From positions 372,001-436,000 of the forward strand of contig NZ_CP032550.1 in NCBI RefSeq assembly GCF_009735645.1: DNA of 64,000 bases, in the 5' to 3' direction. The position numbers and the translations under genes are program-made. The notes beneath the pieces are model-generated. The model had not been told where the DNA came from. It searched no databases and worked only from the letters and a program-made list of their open reading frames with translations. The stretch comes from Microbacterium oryzae (GTDB taxonomy: Bacteria > Actinomycetota > Actinomycetes > Actinomycetales > Microbacteriaceae). Shown piece after piece: positions 25,946 to 34,739 of this stretch (positions within the stretch are counted from its first letter, which is position 1; each line of letters starts with the position of its first letter).

Positions 25946-27015
25946 GCGGCATCGCCGACGCGCAGCAGGCCACTCTCGACGCCCGTGCGATCACTGCGTC
26001 CAGCCCCGAGTCTGCGACGCCGCTTACCGGCCTGCGGAAGGCCGCGATCGTGCTGCTCAACATGGACCGCGCCGCGAGCGCCGCCGTGCTGCGTCACCTG
26101 GGCGAGGCGCGGGCGGAGGTCCTTGCGGCGGAGCTCACCCGGCTCGGCGGCGTGGACGTCGCGGCCACGGCCGAGGCGCTGGGGGAGTACCGCCGCATCG
26201 CGGCGGGCGGCGCCGTCCCCTCGCGCGGCGGCCAGGAGCTCGCCACCGGTCTGCTCGAGACCGCCTTCGGCCGCGAGAAGGCGGTGGGGATCGTCGGACG
26301 GGCGATGTCGCAGGGCGGCGTCTCCTTCGACTTCCTCAACGCGGCCGACCCCGCGCAGCTCGCGACCATCCTCGAGGGCGAGCTCCCCACGACCGTCGCC
26401 GTGGTCCTCGCCAATCTGCGGGCCGACCGCGCCGCCGCGGTGCTGGCCGCCCTGCAGGACCCGCTGCGCACCGACGTCGCCCAGGCGATCGCGACCATGG
26501 GGACCGCCACGCAGGAGGCCATCTCCGTGGTCGCGGATTCCCTCCGCTCGCGGCTGGGCGTGTTCGCCACGCGCGACGTCCACGAGGCGCTCGGCGGCGT
26601 GCAGCCGCTCGTCGAGATCATCAACCGCTCCGACACCGCGCTGGAGAAGGCGCTGCTCGCGAGCCTGGAGGGACGGGACCAGGCGCTCGCCGAGGACATC
26701 CGCAGCCGCATGGTGACCTTCGCCGACATCGCCCGCCTCGAGGATCGCGACGCGCAGCGCGTGCTGCGCGGCATCGACCTGCGCGTGCTCGCCCTCGCGC
26801 TGAAGGGCGCCGACGAGCAGGTCAGCGAGGTCATCAGCCGCAACATGACCGAGCGCAACCGCGAGAGCCTTGCGGAGGAGGCCCGGGTCCTCGGCCCCGT
26901 CCGCATGCGGCAGGTCGACGAGGCGCGGGCCGAGGTCGTCCGCATCATCCGCGAGCTCGAGGCCGCCGAGGAGATCACGCTCTCGCGCGACGACGAGGAC
27001 GAGATCGTTGAGTGA
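25942..27015 (+). CDS. fliG: flagellar switch protein FliG
   Basis: A 357-residue C-ring protein that contacts MotA and sets torque. N-domain (TGLRKAAIVLLNMDRAASAAVLRHLGE, about 30-60), middle domain and a C-domain with the torque-helix region DLRVLALALKGADEQVSEVISRNMTERNRESLAEE and GPVRMRQVDEARAEVVRIIREL. About 15 residues longer than usual at the N-terminus. Overlaps fliF by four and fliH by eight bases. Confidence 0.94.
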   Translation: MSGIADAQQATLDARAITASSPESATPLTGLRKAAIVLLNMDRAASAAVLRHLGEARAEVLAAELTRLGGVDVAATAEALGEYRRIAAGGAVPSRGGQELATGLLETAFGREKAVGIVGRAMSQGGVSFDFLNAADPAQLATILEGELPTTVAVVLANLRADRAAAVLAALQDPLRTDVAQAIATMGTATQEAISVVADSLRSRLGVFATRDVHEALGGVQPLVEIINRSDTALEKALLASLEGRDQALAEDIRSRMVTFADIARLEDRDAQRVLRGIDLRVLALALKGADEQVSEVISRNMTERNRESLAEEARVLGPVRMRQVDEARAEVVRIIRELEAAEEITLSRDDEDEIVE

Positions 27016-27667
27016 CCGGCCACTCGCGTCGGCCCTCGACGCGGAGTTCGTGCCCCTCGTGCCGCCCCGGGTCGGCGGCGCGTCCGTCGACGCGCGCGGC
27101 GAGGCCGACAGGGCGCGCGCGCGCGGGTACGCCGACGGGTACGCGGATGGCCGGCGGACCGCTCTCGAGGAGGGCCGGCGCGCGCTCGCGGCCGATCGCG
27201 AGCTCGCGCAGCGGCGCCAGGACGAAGCCGACCGGATGGCCGAGACGGCTCTCGAGGCGCTGTACCGCGCTCGCGACGCGCTCGCTGAGCGCACCGCCGA
27301 CGTGACGGCGCTCTCCGCCGCGCGCGTGGAGGAGCTCGCCGTCGAACTCGCGCGCGTGATCCTCGGCGCGGAGATCGCCGAACCCGCGCGCTCGGCCGCG
27401 CACGCCCTGCGGCGCGGCCTCGCCCACGCGTCCGGCGGCGCGCGGCTGCTCCTCAACGAGCGGGACCACGCGACGCTCGCATCGGGCGACCGCTCCGCGC
27501 GCCTCCCCGAGAACGTCTCACTGGCCCCATCCCCCGCGGTCGACCCGGGCGGAGTCATCGTCGAGGTGGACGACGGCGCGGTCGACGCGCGGATCACCGC
27601 GGCGCTGGCTCGGGCGGCTGCCGCGGTGCACGGCGAGGACGACGCCGCGATCGGGGCGGCCGGATGA
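27008..27667 (+). CDS. fliH: flagellar export ATPase regulator FliH
   Basis: About 219 residues. A G-Y-A-D-G-Y-A-D-G-R repeat (GxxxG-like, about residues 39-48) followed by a long Glu/Arg/Ala helix and a C-terminal domain with VEELAVELARVILGAEI is the FliH pattern. The start is inferred: TTG at 27008, overlapping the fliG stop, is the only initiation codon in frame near the junction. Overlaps fliI by four bases. Confidence 0.85.
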   Translation: MSDRPLASALDAEFVPLVPPRVGGASVDARGEADRARARGYADGYADGRRTALEEGRRALAADRELAQRRQDEADRMAETALEALYRARDALAERTADVTALSAARVEELAVELARVILGAEIAEPARSAAHALRRGLAHASGGARLLLNERDHATLASGDRSARLPENVSLAPSPAVDPGGVIVEVDDGAVDARITAALARAAAAVHGEDDAAIGAAG

Positions 27668-28995
27668 GCGGGGCCACCGCGACGTGGAGCCGCGCGCTCC
27701 ACGCGGCGCGGCCCGTGCGCTCGGGCGTCGTGAAGGCCGTGGTCGGCCTCGGGGTCGAGGTGCTCGGCGTCGAGGCGGCGGCGGGCGACCGCGTGCGCAT
27801 CGACGCGGAGGACGGTCGCGTCGTCGACGCCGAGGTCGTCGCGGTCGACGGCGCGCGCGCTCGGTGCATGCCGCTCGATCCGCTCGACGGGGTCCGGGCG
27901 CGCGCACGCGTGCGCCACGCGGCGTCCGCTCCGCTCGTGCCGACCGGCCGCGCGCTCCTCGGTCGCGTGCTGGATGGCCTGGGTCGCCCCATCGACGGGA
28001 AGGGCCCGTTGGACGCGCGCACCGTCTCCCACGTGCCGCTGCACCGCGAGCCGCCGAGCGCCATGGGCCGGCAGCGCATCGCGCGCCAGCTCGGGCTCGG
28101 CGTCCGCGCACTGGACACGATGACGCCTGTCGGATTCGGTCAGCGGCTGGGCCTGTTCGCGGGCTCCGGCGTCGGGAAGTCGTCGCTGATGTCGATGATC
28201 GCGCGCGGCACCACGGCCGACGTGAACGTCATCGCGCTGGTGGGGGAGCGCGGGCGTGAGGTGCGGGAGTTCCTCGAGGACGACCTCGGGCCCGAGGGCC
28301 TCGCCCGCTCCGTCGTCGTGGTCGCCACCGGAGACCAGCCGGCGATGGCGCGGCTGCGCTCGGCGTTCGCCGCCACGCGCATCGCCGAGCAGTTCCGCGA
28401 AGAGGGAGCCGACGCCATCCTCATGATGGACTCGCTGACACGCGTGGCGATGGCGCAGCGCGAGATCGGCCTGTCGGCAGGGGAGCCGCCGGCGACGCGC
28501 GGGTACCCGCCGTCGACGTTCTCGGTGCTCGCGCGCCTTCTCGAGCGCGCGGGAACCGGGCCGCGCGGCTCCGTCACCGGTCTCTACACCGTGCTCGTCG
28601 ACGGAGACGACCACAACGAGCCGATCGCCGACGCGGCGCGCGGCATCCTCGACGGTCACGTCGTGCTGGACCGCGACCTGGCCGTGCGCGGGCGCTTCCC
28701 CGCCATCGACGTGCTCGGCTCCGTGAGCCGCGTGGTCTCGAAGATCACCTCTCCCGAGCAGCGGCAGAGCGCGGTCGCGCTGCGTAGCGTGCTCGCGGCG
28801 CGCCGGGCGGCGAACGACCTCATCGACATCGGCGCCTACAAGCCGGGCGCCAACCCCCTCGTGGATGCCGCGATCGCGCATGAGGCGGCCATCGAGGGGT
28901 TCCTGCGGCAGCGCATGGACGACCTCACCCCCGCCGCGGAGGCGTGGCAGCGCCTGGCTGCTCTCACCACCGAGTTCGAAGGAGCGACCCGATGA
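27664..28995 (+). CDS. fliI: flagellum-specific export ATPase FliI
   Basis: A 443-residue hexameric ATPase, related to F1 beta, that drives substrate unloading at the export gate. Walker A GSGVGKS at 167-173, the family motif IALVGERGREVREFLEDD, Walker B ILMMDSLTRVAMAQREIGL, and GYPPSTFSVLARLLERAG are all present. Length is normal. ATGA overlap with both neighbours (fliH, fliJ). Confidence 0.96.
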   Translation: MSGATATWSRALHAARPVRSGVVKAVVGLGVEVLGVEAAAGDRVRIDAEDGRVVDAEVVAVDGARARCMPLDPLDGVRARARVRHAASAPLVPTGRALLGRVLDGLGRPIDGKGPLDARTVSHVPLHREPPSAMGRQRIARQLGLGVRALDTMTPVGFGQRLGLFAGSGVGKSSLMSMIARGTTADVNVIALVGERGREVREFLEDDLGPEGLARSVVVVATGDQPAMARLRSAFAATRIAEQFREEGADAILMMDSLTRVAMAQREIGLSAGEPPATRGYPPSTFSVLARLLERAGTGPRGSVTGLYTVLVDGDDHNEPIADAARGILDGHVVLDRDLAVRGRFPAIDVLGSVSRVVSKITSPEQRQSAVALRSVLAARRAANDLIDIGAYKPGANPLVDAAIAHEAAIEGFLRQRMDDLTPAAEAWQRLAALTTEFEGATR

Positions 28996-29417
28996 CCTTC
29001 CCCCTCGCCGGCCTGCTGCGCGTGCGCGGCGCCCAGGAGCGCGTCGCCGCCGAGCAGCTCTCGCGCGCGAGCGCAGCCGCCTCGCAGGCGGAGGCGTCCG
29101 AGCAGCGGGCCCTGTCGAGCCTGGCCGCGACCGGCGGCGCGGTCGCCGACGACGTCACCCTGCTGGCGCTCGCCGCGGCCCGCGCCGCCGGCCGCAGCGC
29201 GCTGAGCGACCTCCGCACGCTGAGCGAGCTGCGTCGCGCGGAGGCAGAGGAGGCGAAGGCCGCGCACGTGGCCGCGCGTCGCGAGCTGAAGGGGCTCGAG
29301 CGTCTGGAATCCGCGCATCGCGCGACGGTCGCCCAGGCAGAGCTCCACGCCGAGCAGACGGCGCTCGACGAGATCGCCGTGGTGCGGGCCGCGCGCGACG
29401 AAGGGTCCGCGGCATGA
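28992..29417 (+). CDS. fliJ: flagellar export chaperone FliJ
   Basis: A 141-residue, nearly all-helical coiled-coil protein beginning FPLAGLLRVRGAQERVAAEQLSRA, the usual FliJ opening, with Leu/Ala heptads through residue 130. Identified from sequence character and the invariable position after fliI. It overlaps fliI and the C40 peptidase gene by four bases each. Confidence 0.82.
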   Translation: MTFPLAGLLRVRGAQERVAAEQLSRASAAASQAEASEQRALSSLAATGGAVADDVTLLALAAARAAGRSALSDLRTLSELRRAEAEEAKAAHVAARRELKGLERLESAHRATVAQAELHAEQTALDEIAVVRAARDEGSAA

Positions 29418-30181
29418 GCGGGGTCGAGGCGGTGATCGCCCGTGTCGGCGAGATCGAGAGCCGCATCACCTCCCTCGATCCGGCAGCGCGCGCGGCGCAG
29501 GCGCGGCCGGCCGCTGCGCCGCAGCCCGCCACCGCGGGGGCCGCGCAGTTCGCGACGGCGCTCGATGCGGCTACCCAGCCCCGCGCCACGGCGCCGATCG
29601 GAATGCTCCCGCCGACGGTGACGGCGCCGCCCCTCGCGGGCGACGGGAGCGTGACCGGAACCGCGGTCGTCGAGCAGGCGGAGAAGTACTTGGGCGTGCC
29701 GTACGTGTTCGGCGGCGAGGACGAGACCGGCATGGACTGCTCGGGGCTCGTGCAGCGCGTGTTCGCCGACCTCGGCGTCGACGTGCCGCGCGTCGTGCAG
29801 GACCAGGCTGACGTCGGGGTCGAGGTGCCCTCGCTCGATCAGGCGCAGCCGGGCGACCTGATCATCCCGCACGGCGAGGGGCACATCGTCATCTACATCG
29901 GCGACGGGAAGGTGCTGCACGCGCCGCGACCCGGCAAGGACGTGCAGATCGTCGACAACTTCTACGGACCCGGCGAGATCGCGACGATCCGCCGCGTCGT
30001 GCCCGCCGACTCCGAGGTCGCAGTGACCGCGCCGCCGGTCGTCGCGCAGGCGGCCGGCGCGCCGGCTTCCGCGACCGGCGACGCCGAGCTCATCGCCGCG
30101 ATGCAGGCGATGTTCGCCGCGCGCACGTCGGGCGCCGGTTCCTCCGGGTCGATGCAGAGTCTCGCGGGGCTCCTCGCATGA
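29414..30181 (+). CDS. C40 (NlpC/P60) peptidoglycan hydrolase of the flagellar operon
   Basis: About 255 residues. The NlpC/P60 domain (about 80-185) has the catalytic Cys in GMDCSGLVQRVF and the His in EGHIVIYIGDGKVLHAP. The N-terminus is an Ala/Pro-rich region without a clear signal peptide, so export through the flagellar system, as for FlgJ, is likely. It probably opens peptidoglycan for the rod, replacing the glucosaminidase of FlgJ. The C-terminus (ELIAAMQAMFAARTS) resembles an export/assembly helix. Lies between fliJ and fliK with four-base overlaps. Confidence 0.85.
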   Translation: MSGVEAVIARVGEIESRITSLDPAARAAQARPAAAPQPATAGAAQFATALDAATQPRATAPIGMLPPTVTAPPLAGDGSVTGTAVVEQAEKYLGVPYVFGGEDETGMDCSGLVQRVFADLGVDVPRVVQDQADVGVEVPSLDQAQPGDLIIPHGEGHIVIYIGDGKVLHAPRPGKDVQIVDNFYGPGEIATIRRVVPADSEVAVTAPPVVAQAAGAPASATGDAELIAAMQAMFAARTSGAGSSGSMQSLAGLLA

Positions 30182-31932
30182 CGGCCGTCGGGATGATCCT
30201 CCCGCCCTCCGCCGCCTCCCCGGGCGCCGGACAGCGGCGAGGGCGGGAAGACGGCGGAGCGGGATTCGGGGCGGCGCTCGCCCGCGCCGAGCAGGCGGCG
30301 GATGCGACGGCCGCGACCGCGGACGGGAGGCGATCCGAGGAGAGCGGCCGCCCGGAAGAGAGCAGCGCCGCGGAGAGCAGCGCCGCAAAGAGCAGCGCCG
30401 AGGAGAGCAGCGCGCAGGAGACGGGCCGTTCGGAGACGTCCGCGGCGGAAGGCTGGCGCCACGATCTCGTTTGTGCAGGCGGCATGGCGCCCGGGAGCTG
30501 GGCCGCCGACGGCTCGACGGCGAGCGAAGAGCAGCAGGCGTTGAGCGGGATGGCCCGTTCGTCGTCGGCCGTGACCGCCTCGGCCCTGCCTGCCGCGCCC
30601 GCCGCCCCCGGCTCGGCCGTCGCGTCGACGTCCCTCGGGCCGGAGGCCGCCGGCCGGGATCAGGGCGTCGTGCGCGCATCGCCGCCGTTCGCGTCTCCGG
30701 CGCTCACCGGCCCCACGAGCGGCGCGGTGGCCACCGGTCAGCCGTCGACCACGACCGCGACGACGTCCGCGTCCGCAGCACCGGGAAGCCCTGATCTCGC
30801 CGCGCTCGCCGCAGGCGCCCCCACGGCCACCGCTGCGGAAACCGCTCCCGCAGCCTCCGCACCCGCGGCGTCCACGGAGTCTCCGTCCGCAACCTCGGCG
30901 TCCGCGACTCCGATCCCGGGGCGCGGGATGCCCGCGGCGCCGGAGGTCTCGACCGCGGGGGCTCCCGCCTCGCCCGCGGCGATGCCCGAGGCCTCCTCCT
31001 CTGCGGACTCCGCCTCCCTCGCGCCCGTCTCCTCGGCGAGCGCCGCGAGCGCGGCGGACCCGGCCAACCGCACCGCGCCCACCGGCACCGCGAACACCGG
31101 CACCGCGCCCGCCGCACGTGCCGCCGTCCCCGTGCCGCGAGAGGCGGTCGCCAGCGATCGCACCGCGAACGGAGCCCCGGCGGCGCAAACCGGCGGCGAC
31201 CCCATCGCCGCTCGCGGGGCGTCTGATGCACCGGACTCGGCGGCGCAGCCCGCCGTCGCGGCGACCGGCGCCTCGACGGCGGTCGCCGCACTCCCGCCGC
31301 TGACGTCCGGTCGCCTCCTCCCGGGGCGACCCGCCGCGGACGGACCGACGGCGACGCCCGAAGCGGTCGACGCCGCACGGGCGACCGTCGCTTCGGCCTC
31401 CGCCGCCCCGGCCTCCGCAGCGCCTTCTGCCGCCGCTCCTTCTGCCGCCGCAGCTCCCGCGCCCGACGCCGCGACGCCACGCGCGTTCGCGGCTCAGGTG
31501 TCGCCGGTGGTGGTGAGCATCGCGCAGCGCCCGGCGGGCGATCACCGCATCACGATGACCGTCCACCCCGACGAGCTCGGGCCCGTCACCGTCCGCGCGC
31601 ACATCACCGCGCGCGGCGAGGTCCAGGTGGAGCTGCTCGGCGGCACCGACGCCGGAAGGGACGCGCTGCGGTCGATCGCGTCAGACCTGCGCCGCGACCT
31701 CGCCGCCGTGCTCCCGCACGCGACGCTCAGCCTCGGGTCGTCGGCCGGTCACGACGCGGCGGACCGCGGTGCGCAGTCCGGCACCGGGGGAGGGCCGGGC
31801 GAACAGCAGTCGCCGCGGCGCGAACCCGGACCCGACGCGCGCCATCCGCAGGCATCCGAGCGGATGGCGGCTCGGGCCATCCCGACACCCCTCGCCCCGG
31901 CCGGCGGCGCCGGCCTCGACACCTTCGCCTGA
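30178..31932 (+). CDS. fliK: flagellar hook-length control protein FliK
   Basis: A 584-residue secreted ruler. Most of the protein (about 1-440) is low-complexity Ala/Pro/Ser/Thr sequence, consistent with an extended ruler; the C-terminal domain (about 440-530) has the export-switch signature RITMTVHPDELGPVTVRAHITARGEVQVELLGG pattern typical of FliK (Flg_hook). Contains a 15-bp tandem repeat near its start. It overlaps the C40 gene by four bases and precedes flgD by 14 nt. Confidence 0.88.
   Translation: MTAVGMILPPSAASPGAGQRRGREDGGAGFGAALARAEQAADATAATADGRRSEESGRPEESSAAESSAAKSSAEESSAQETGRSETSAAEGWRHDLVCAGGMAPGSWAADGSTASEEQQALSGMARSSSAVTASALPAAPAAPGSAVASTSLGPEAAGRDQGVVRASPPFASPALTGPTSGAVATGQPSTTTATTSASAAPGSPDLAALAAGAPTATAAETAPAASAPAASTESPSATSASATPIPGRGMPAAPEVSTAGAPASPAAMPEASSSADSASLAPVSSASAASAADPANRTAPTGTANTGTAPAARAAVPVPREAVASDRTANGAPAAQTGGDPIAARGASDAPDSAAQPAVAATGASTAVAALPPLTSGRLLPGRPAADGPTATPEAVDAARATVASASAAPASAAPSAAAPSAAAAPAPDAATPRAFAAQVSPVVVSIAQRPAGDHRITMTVHPDELGPVTVRAHITARGEVQVELLGGTDAGRDALRSIASDLRRDLAAVLPHATLSLGSSAGHDAADRGAQSGTGGGPGEQQSPRREPGPDARHPQASERMAARAIPTPLAPAGGAGLDTFA
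30355..30414 (+). repeat. four tandem 15-bp units in fliK
   Basis: Four in-frame units of 15 bp at 30355, 30370, 30385 and 30400, with the shared core GAGAGCAGCGC (AAGAGCAGCGC in the third), encode a repeating x-x-S-S-A pentapeptide in the disordered ruler region. Confidence 0.8.
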
Positions 31933-31946
31933 GAGGAGCCTCACCC

Positions 31947-32429
31947 ATGCCCATCGACGCCGTGAGCGCCACGAGCTCGACCTACGACGCGCGAGCGACC
32001 GACGCGGCCGCGCCCAAGCAGACCCTGGACAGCGAGGTCTTCCTCCAGCTCCTCGTCGCCCAGCTGACCAACCAGGACCCGTCCAGTCCGATGGACACCA
32101 ACGCGATGATCTCGCAGACCACGGAGCTCGCGACGATGGAGCAGCTGACCGCGCTCACCGAGAACAGCAGCGAGGCGTTCGCCCTCAGCATGCGCCAGGC
32201 CGCGGCCGCCCTGATCGGTCAGCAGGCCAGCTACCTCGGCGCCGACGGCGAGACCGCCACCGGCCTGGTGACGAAGGTCTCCTTCGACGGTCCCGTGCCG
32301 CAGGTGACGGTCGGCGACCAGACGGTGCCGCTCGACGCCATCCTCGGGCTCGCCGCCCCGGCGGAGCCGACCCCGGTGACACCGGCCCCGGCGACGACTG
32401 CCCCCACGACGACAATCGCGACCCACTGA
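31947..32429 (+). CDS. flgD: flagellar hook cap protein FlgD
   Basis: A 160-residue hook-assembly scaffold, shorter than proteobacterial FlgD because the C-terminal Ig/tudor part is reduced. The N-terminal motif is diagnostic (LDSEVFLQLLVAQLTNQDPSSPMDTNAMISQTTELATMEQL, seen at about 27-67). Thr/Pro/Ala-rich tail. GAGAGGAG precedes the ATG. Confidence 0.92.
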   Translation: MPIDAVSATSSTYDARATDAAAPKQTLDSEVFLQLLVAQLTNQDPSSPMDTNAMISQTTELATMEQLTALTENSSEAFALSMRQAAAALIGQQASYLGADGETATGLVTKVSFDGPVPQVTVGDQTVPLDAILGLAAPAEPTPVTPAPATTAPTTTIATH

Positions 32430-32450
32430 CCCCCAGGAAGAGAGAACCCC

Positions 32451-33611
32451 ATGCTCCGCTCGCTCTACTCCGGCATCTCCGGCCTCCGCTCGCACCAGAC
32501 GATGCTCGACGTCACCGGCAACAACATCGCCAACGTCAACACCGCCGGCTTCAAGGGCTCCTCGGTGCAGTTCGAGGACTCGCTCTCGCAGCTCATCGGC
32601 AACCCGGGCATCCCCGACGACCAGGTCGGCGGGAAGAACCCCGCGCAGGTGGGCCTCGGCGTGCAGGTCGCCGGCGTGCAGACGAACTTCGCCCAGGGCT
32701 CGGCGCAGTCGACGGGGCGCCCGACCGACCTCATGATCGCCGGCGACGGCTTCTTCGCGGTCCGCTCGGGCGGTGAGACGCTCTACACCCGCTCCGGGGG
32801 CTTCTCGTTCGACGCGACGGGCAAGATGGTCACCGCCGACGGCTCGATCGTGCAGGGCTGGACCGCTCAGAACGGCGTGGTCGGCACGGGAGCGGCGCCC
32901 GGCGACATCGTGCTGTCGAAGGACGCCGTCGCACCCGCGCGCGCCACCACCTCCGCCACGGTCGCGGGCAACCTGCCCTCGACGGCGGCCGCGGGCGAGC
33001 AGCTCGTGCGCGACATCACGGTCTACGACGCGGCCGGCGCCCCGTCGACTCTGAGCCTCACCTTCACCAAAACCGGGGAAGGGTGGGACGTGTCGGGCCC
33101 CAGCGGGGCCACCGGCAGCCTCCGCTTCGACGACGGCGAGCAGGTCGGCGGTCTCGTGCTCGCCGTGGGCGGCGTGAGCGTCGATCTGACGGGGGTCACC
33201 GGCTACGCCGAGATGTCGACCGTTGCCATCACCGCGCAGGACGGCGCCGCAGCGGGTGCGCTGCAGTCGTACTCGATCACCGACGACGGCTCCATCGTCG
33301 GGACGTTCAGCAACGGCAAGACCGAGACGCTCGGGAAGATCGCCATGGCGAGCTTCACCAACCCCGAGGGACTCGAGAAGGTCGGCGGCACCGCGTACCG
33401 CGCGACGGTCAACTCGGGCGCGGTGCAGATCGGAGAGGCCGGCCAGGCCGGCTTCGGCGGTCTCGTCTCCGGCGCTCTCGAGATGAGCAACGTCGACCTG
33501 TCGCAGGAGTTCACCAACCTCATCGTCGCCCAGCGCGGCTTCCAGGCGAACGCCCGCATCATCACCACGAGCGACGAGGTGCTGCAGGAGCTCACGCAGC
33601 TCAAGCGCTGA
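32451..33611 (+). CDS. flgE: flagellar hook protein FlgE
   Basis: A 386-residue hook subunit. N-terminal rod/hook motif MLRSLYSGISGLRSHQTMLDVTGNNIANVNTAGFKGS begins the protein; the C-terminal helix ends with NVDLSQEFTNLIVAQRGFQANARIITTSDEVLQELTQL. Between them is a FlgE-type D1/D2 beta region. Length favours FlgE over FlgG. Last gene of the flgB operon, followed by a hairpin terminator. Confidence 0.93.
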   Translation: MLRSLYSGISGLRSHQTMLDVTGNNIANVNTAGFKGSSVQFEDSLSQLIGNPGIPDDQVGGKNPAQVGLGVQVAGVQTNFAQGSAQSTGRPTDLMIAGDGFFAVRSGGETLYTRSGGFSFDATGKMVTADGSIVQGWTAQNGVVGTGAAPGDIVLSKDAVAPARATTSATVAGNLPSTAAAGEQLVRDITVYDAAGAPSTLSLTFTKTGEGWDVSGPSGATGSLRFDDGEQVGGLVLAVGGVSVDLTGVTGYAEMSTVAITAQDGAAAGALQSYSITDDGSIVGTFSNGKTETLGKIAMASFTNPEGLEKVGGTAYRATVNSGAVQIGEAGQAGFGGLVSGALEMSNVDLSQEFTNLIVAQRGFQANARIITTSDEVLQELTQLKR

Positions 33612-33627
33612 TCCCGCATGTCGACCA

Positions 33628-33659
33628 GGAGGGCCTTCCGCGCGTGCGGGAGGCCCTCC
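33628..33659 (+). terminator. terminator of the flgB-flgE operon
   Basis: A 14-bp stem (one G-T pair) with loop GCGT, ending one base before the -35 element of the next flagellar promoter. Confidence 0.7.
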
Positions 33660-33660
33660 C

Positions 33661-33691
33661 GGTTACCCCGGCCGCTCGGTGTCGCGATAGT
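33661..33691 (+). promoter_or_regulatory. flagellar-sigma promoter of flbD-mot-fliMNO operon
   Basis: GGTTAC (33661-33666), 18 nt ending in GTCG, CGATAGT (33685-33691). The leader is short (about 40 nt), with a CGGAGG Shine-Dalgarno but no GGA-loop hairpin. Confidence 0.75.
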
Positions 33692-33733
33692 CCGAGCCGC
33701 CCCTGTCCGTCCCGCGCAGAGCCCGGAGGTCCG

Positions 33734-33943
33734 ATGATCGTCGTCACGCGACTCGACCGCACCCGGTTCGCCGTCAACCCCGATCTCATCGAGCGGGCGC
33801 ACGCGTCGCCGGACACCACGCTGCACATGGTCGACGGTCACGTCTTTGTCGTGCAGGAGACCCTCGACGAGCTCGTCGACCTGATCGTGGCCTACCGCGC
33901 CCGCGTGCTGGCCGCGGCATCGGTCGCGACCGCGGAGGGCTGA
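33734..33943 (+). CDS. flbD: FlbD-family small flagellar protein
   Basis: A 69-residue protein beginning MIVVTRLDRTRFAVNPDLIERAH, with the typical VDGHVFVVQETLDELVDLI core. FlbD proteins of Gram-positives are found next to motA and have no settled function. GGAGG precedes the ATG. First gene of its operon; motA starts two bases after its stop. Confidence 0.88.
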   Translation: MIVVTRLDRTRFAVNPDLIERAHASPDTTLHMVDGHVFVVQETLDELVDLIVAYRARVLAAASVATAEG

Positions 33944-33944
33944 G

Positions 33945-34739
33945 ATGGATCCCGCATTCATCATCGGCGTGCTGGCCGCGTTCGGCGCGCTGTTCGCGAT
34001 GATCACGATGGAGGGCGCGCACCTCAGCGCGCTCCTGCTGCCCGCACCCATGATCCTCGTGCTCGGCTCGACGATCGGCGTGGGCATCGCGAGCCACACG
34101 ATGCGCGACACCATCCTCGCCGTGACCTCGCTCGGGCGGATGGTCCGGGGCGCGAAGGCGCCGGCCGCTGCGGTCATCCCGGTGCTCGTCGGGTACGCCG
34201 AGAAGGCGCGCGGCGAGGGGCTGCTGGCGCTGGAGCAGGAGCTCGAGGGCGCGCCGGACGCGTTCACGCGGCAGGCGCTGCAGTCGCTCGCGGACGGCAC
34301 GGATGCGGAGGACCTGCGCCTGGTCATGGAGGACGAGTCCGCGGCGACGGCGGCCCGCAACCATGTCGCGTCGCGGTTCTTCTCCTCCCTGGGCGGCTAT
34401 GCGCCGACCATCGGCATCGTGGGCACCGTGGTGTCGCTCACGCACGTGCTCGAGAACCTCGACGAGCCCGACCACCTCGGCCCGATGATCGCCTCGGCGT
34501 TCGTGGCCACACTCTGGGGCCTGCTCTCGGCGAACTTCATCTGGAACCCGATCGCCGGTCGCCTGAGCCGGGTCGGTGCGGTGGAAATCGAGCGCATGAC
34601 GCTCGTGACCGAGGGCATGCTCGCCATCCAGTCCGGCAGCGCCCCGCACCTGTTGAGGGAGCGCCTGGAGGCCATGGTGAGCGTGAAGCCGAAGCGCGGC
34701 GCGGGCAAGGCCGAGAAGCGCGCGGAGGACGCCACGTGA
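33945..34739 (+). CDS. motA: flagellar motor stator MotA
   Basis: A 264-residue stator subunit with four transmembrane segments (two near the N-terminus, two at about 145-165 and 185-205), a cytoplasmic loop between TM2 and TM3 containing the FliG-contact region, and the conserved GGYAPTIGIVGTVVSLTHVL and P-x-A-type residues lining the proton channel. Overlaps motB by four bases. Confidence 0.94.
   Translation: MDPAFIIGVLAAFGALFAMITMEGAHLSALLLPAPMILVLGSTIGVGIASHTMRDTILAVTSLGRMVRGAKAPAAAVIPVLVGYAEKARGEGLLALEQELEGAPDAFTRQALQSLADGTDAEDLRLVMEDESAATAARNHVASRFFSSLGGYAPTIGIVGTVVSLTHVLENLDEPDHLGPMIASAFVATLWGLLSANFIWNPIAGRLSRVGAVEIERMTLVTEGMLAIQSGSAPHLLRERLEAMVSVKPKRGAGKAEKRAEDAT

Noticed and set aside
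32451..33611. flgE as a possible flgG
   Set aside because: Length of 386 residues and the central domain fit hook protein; FlgG is typically about 260 residues.
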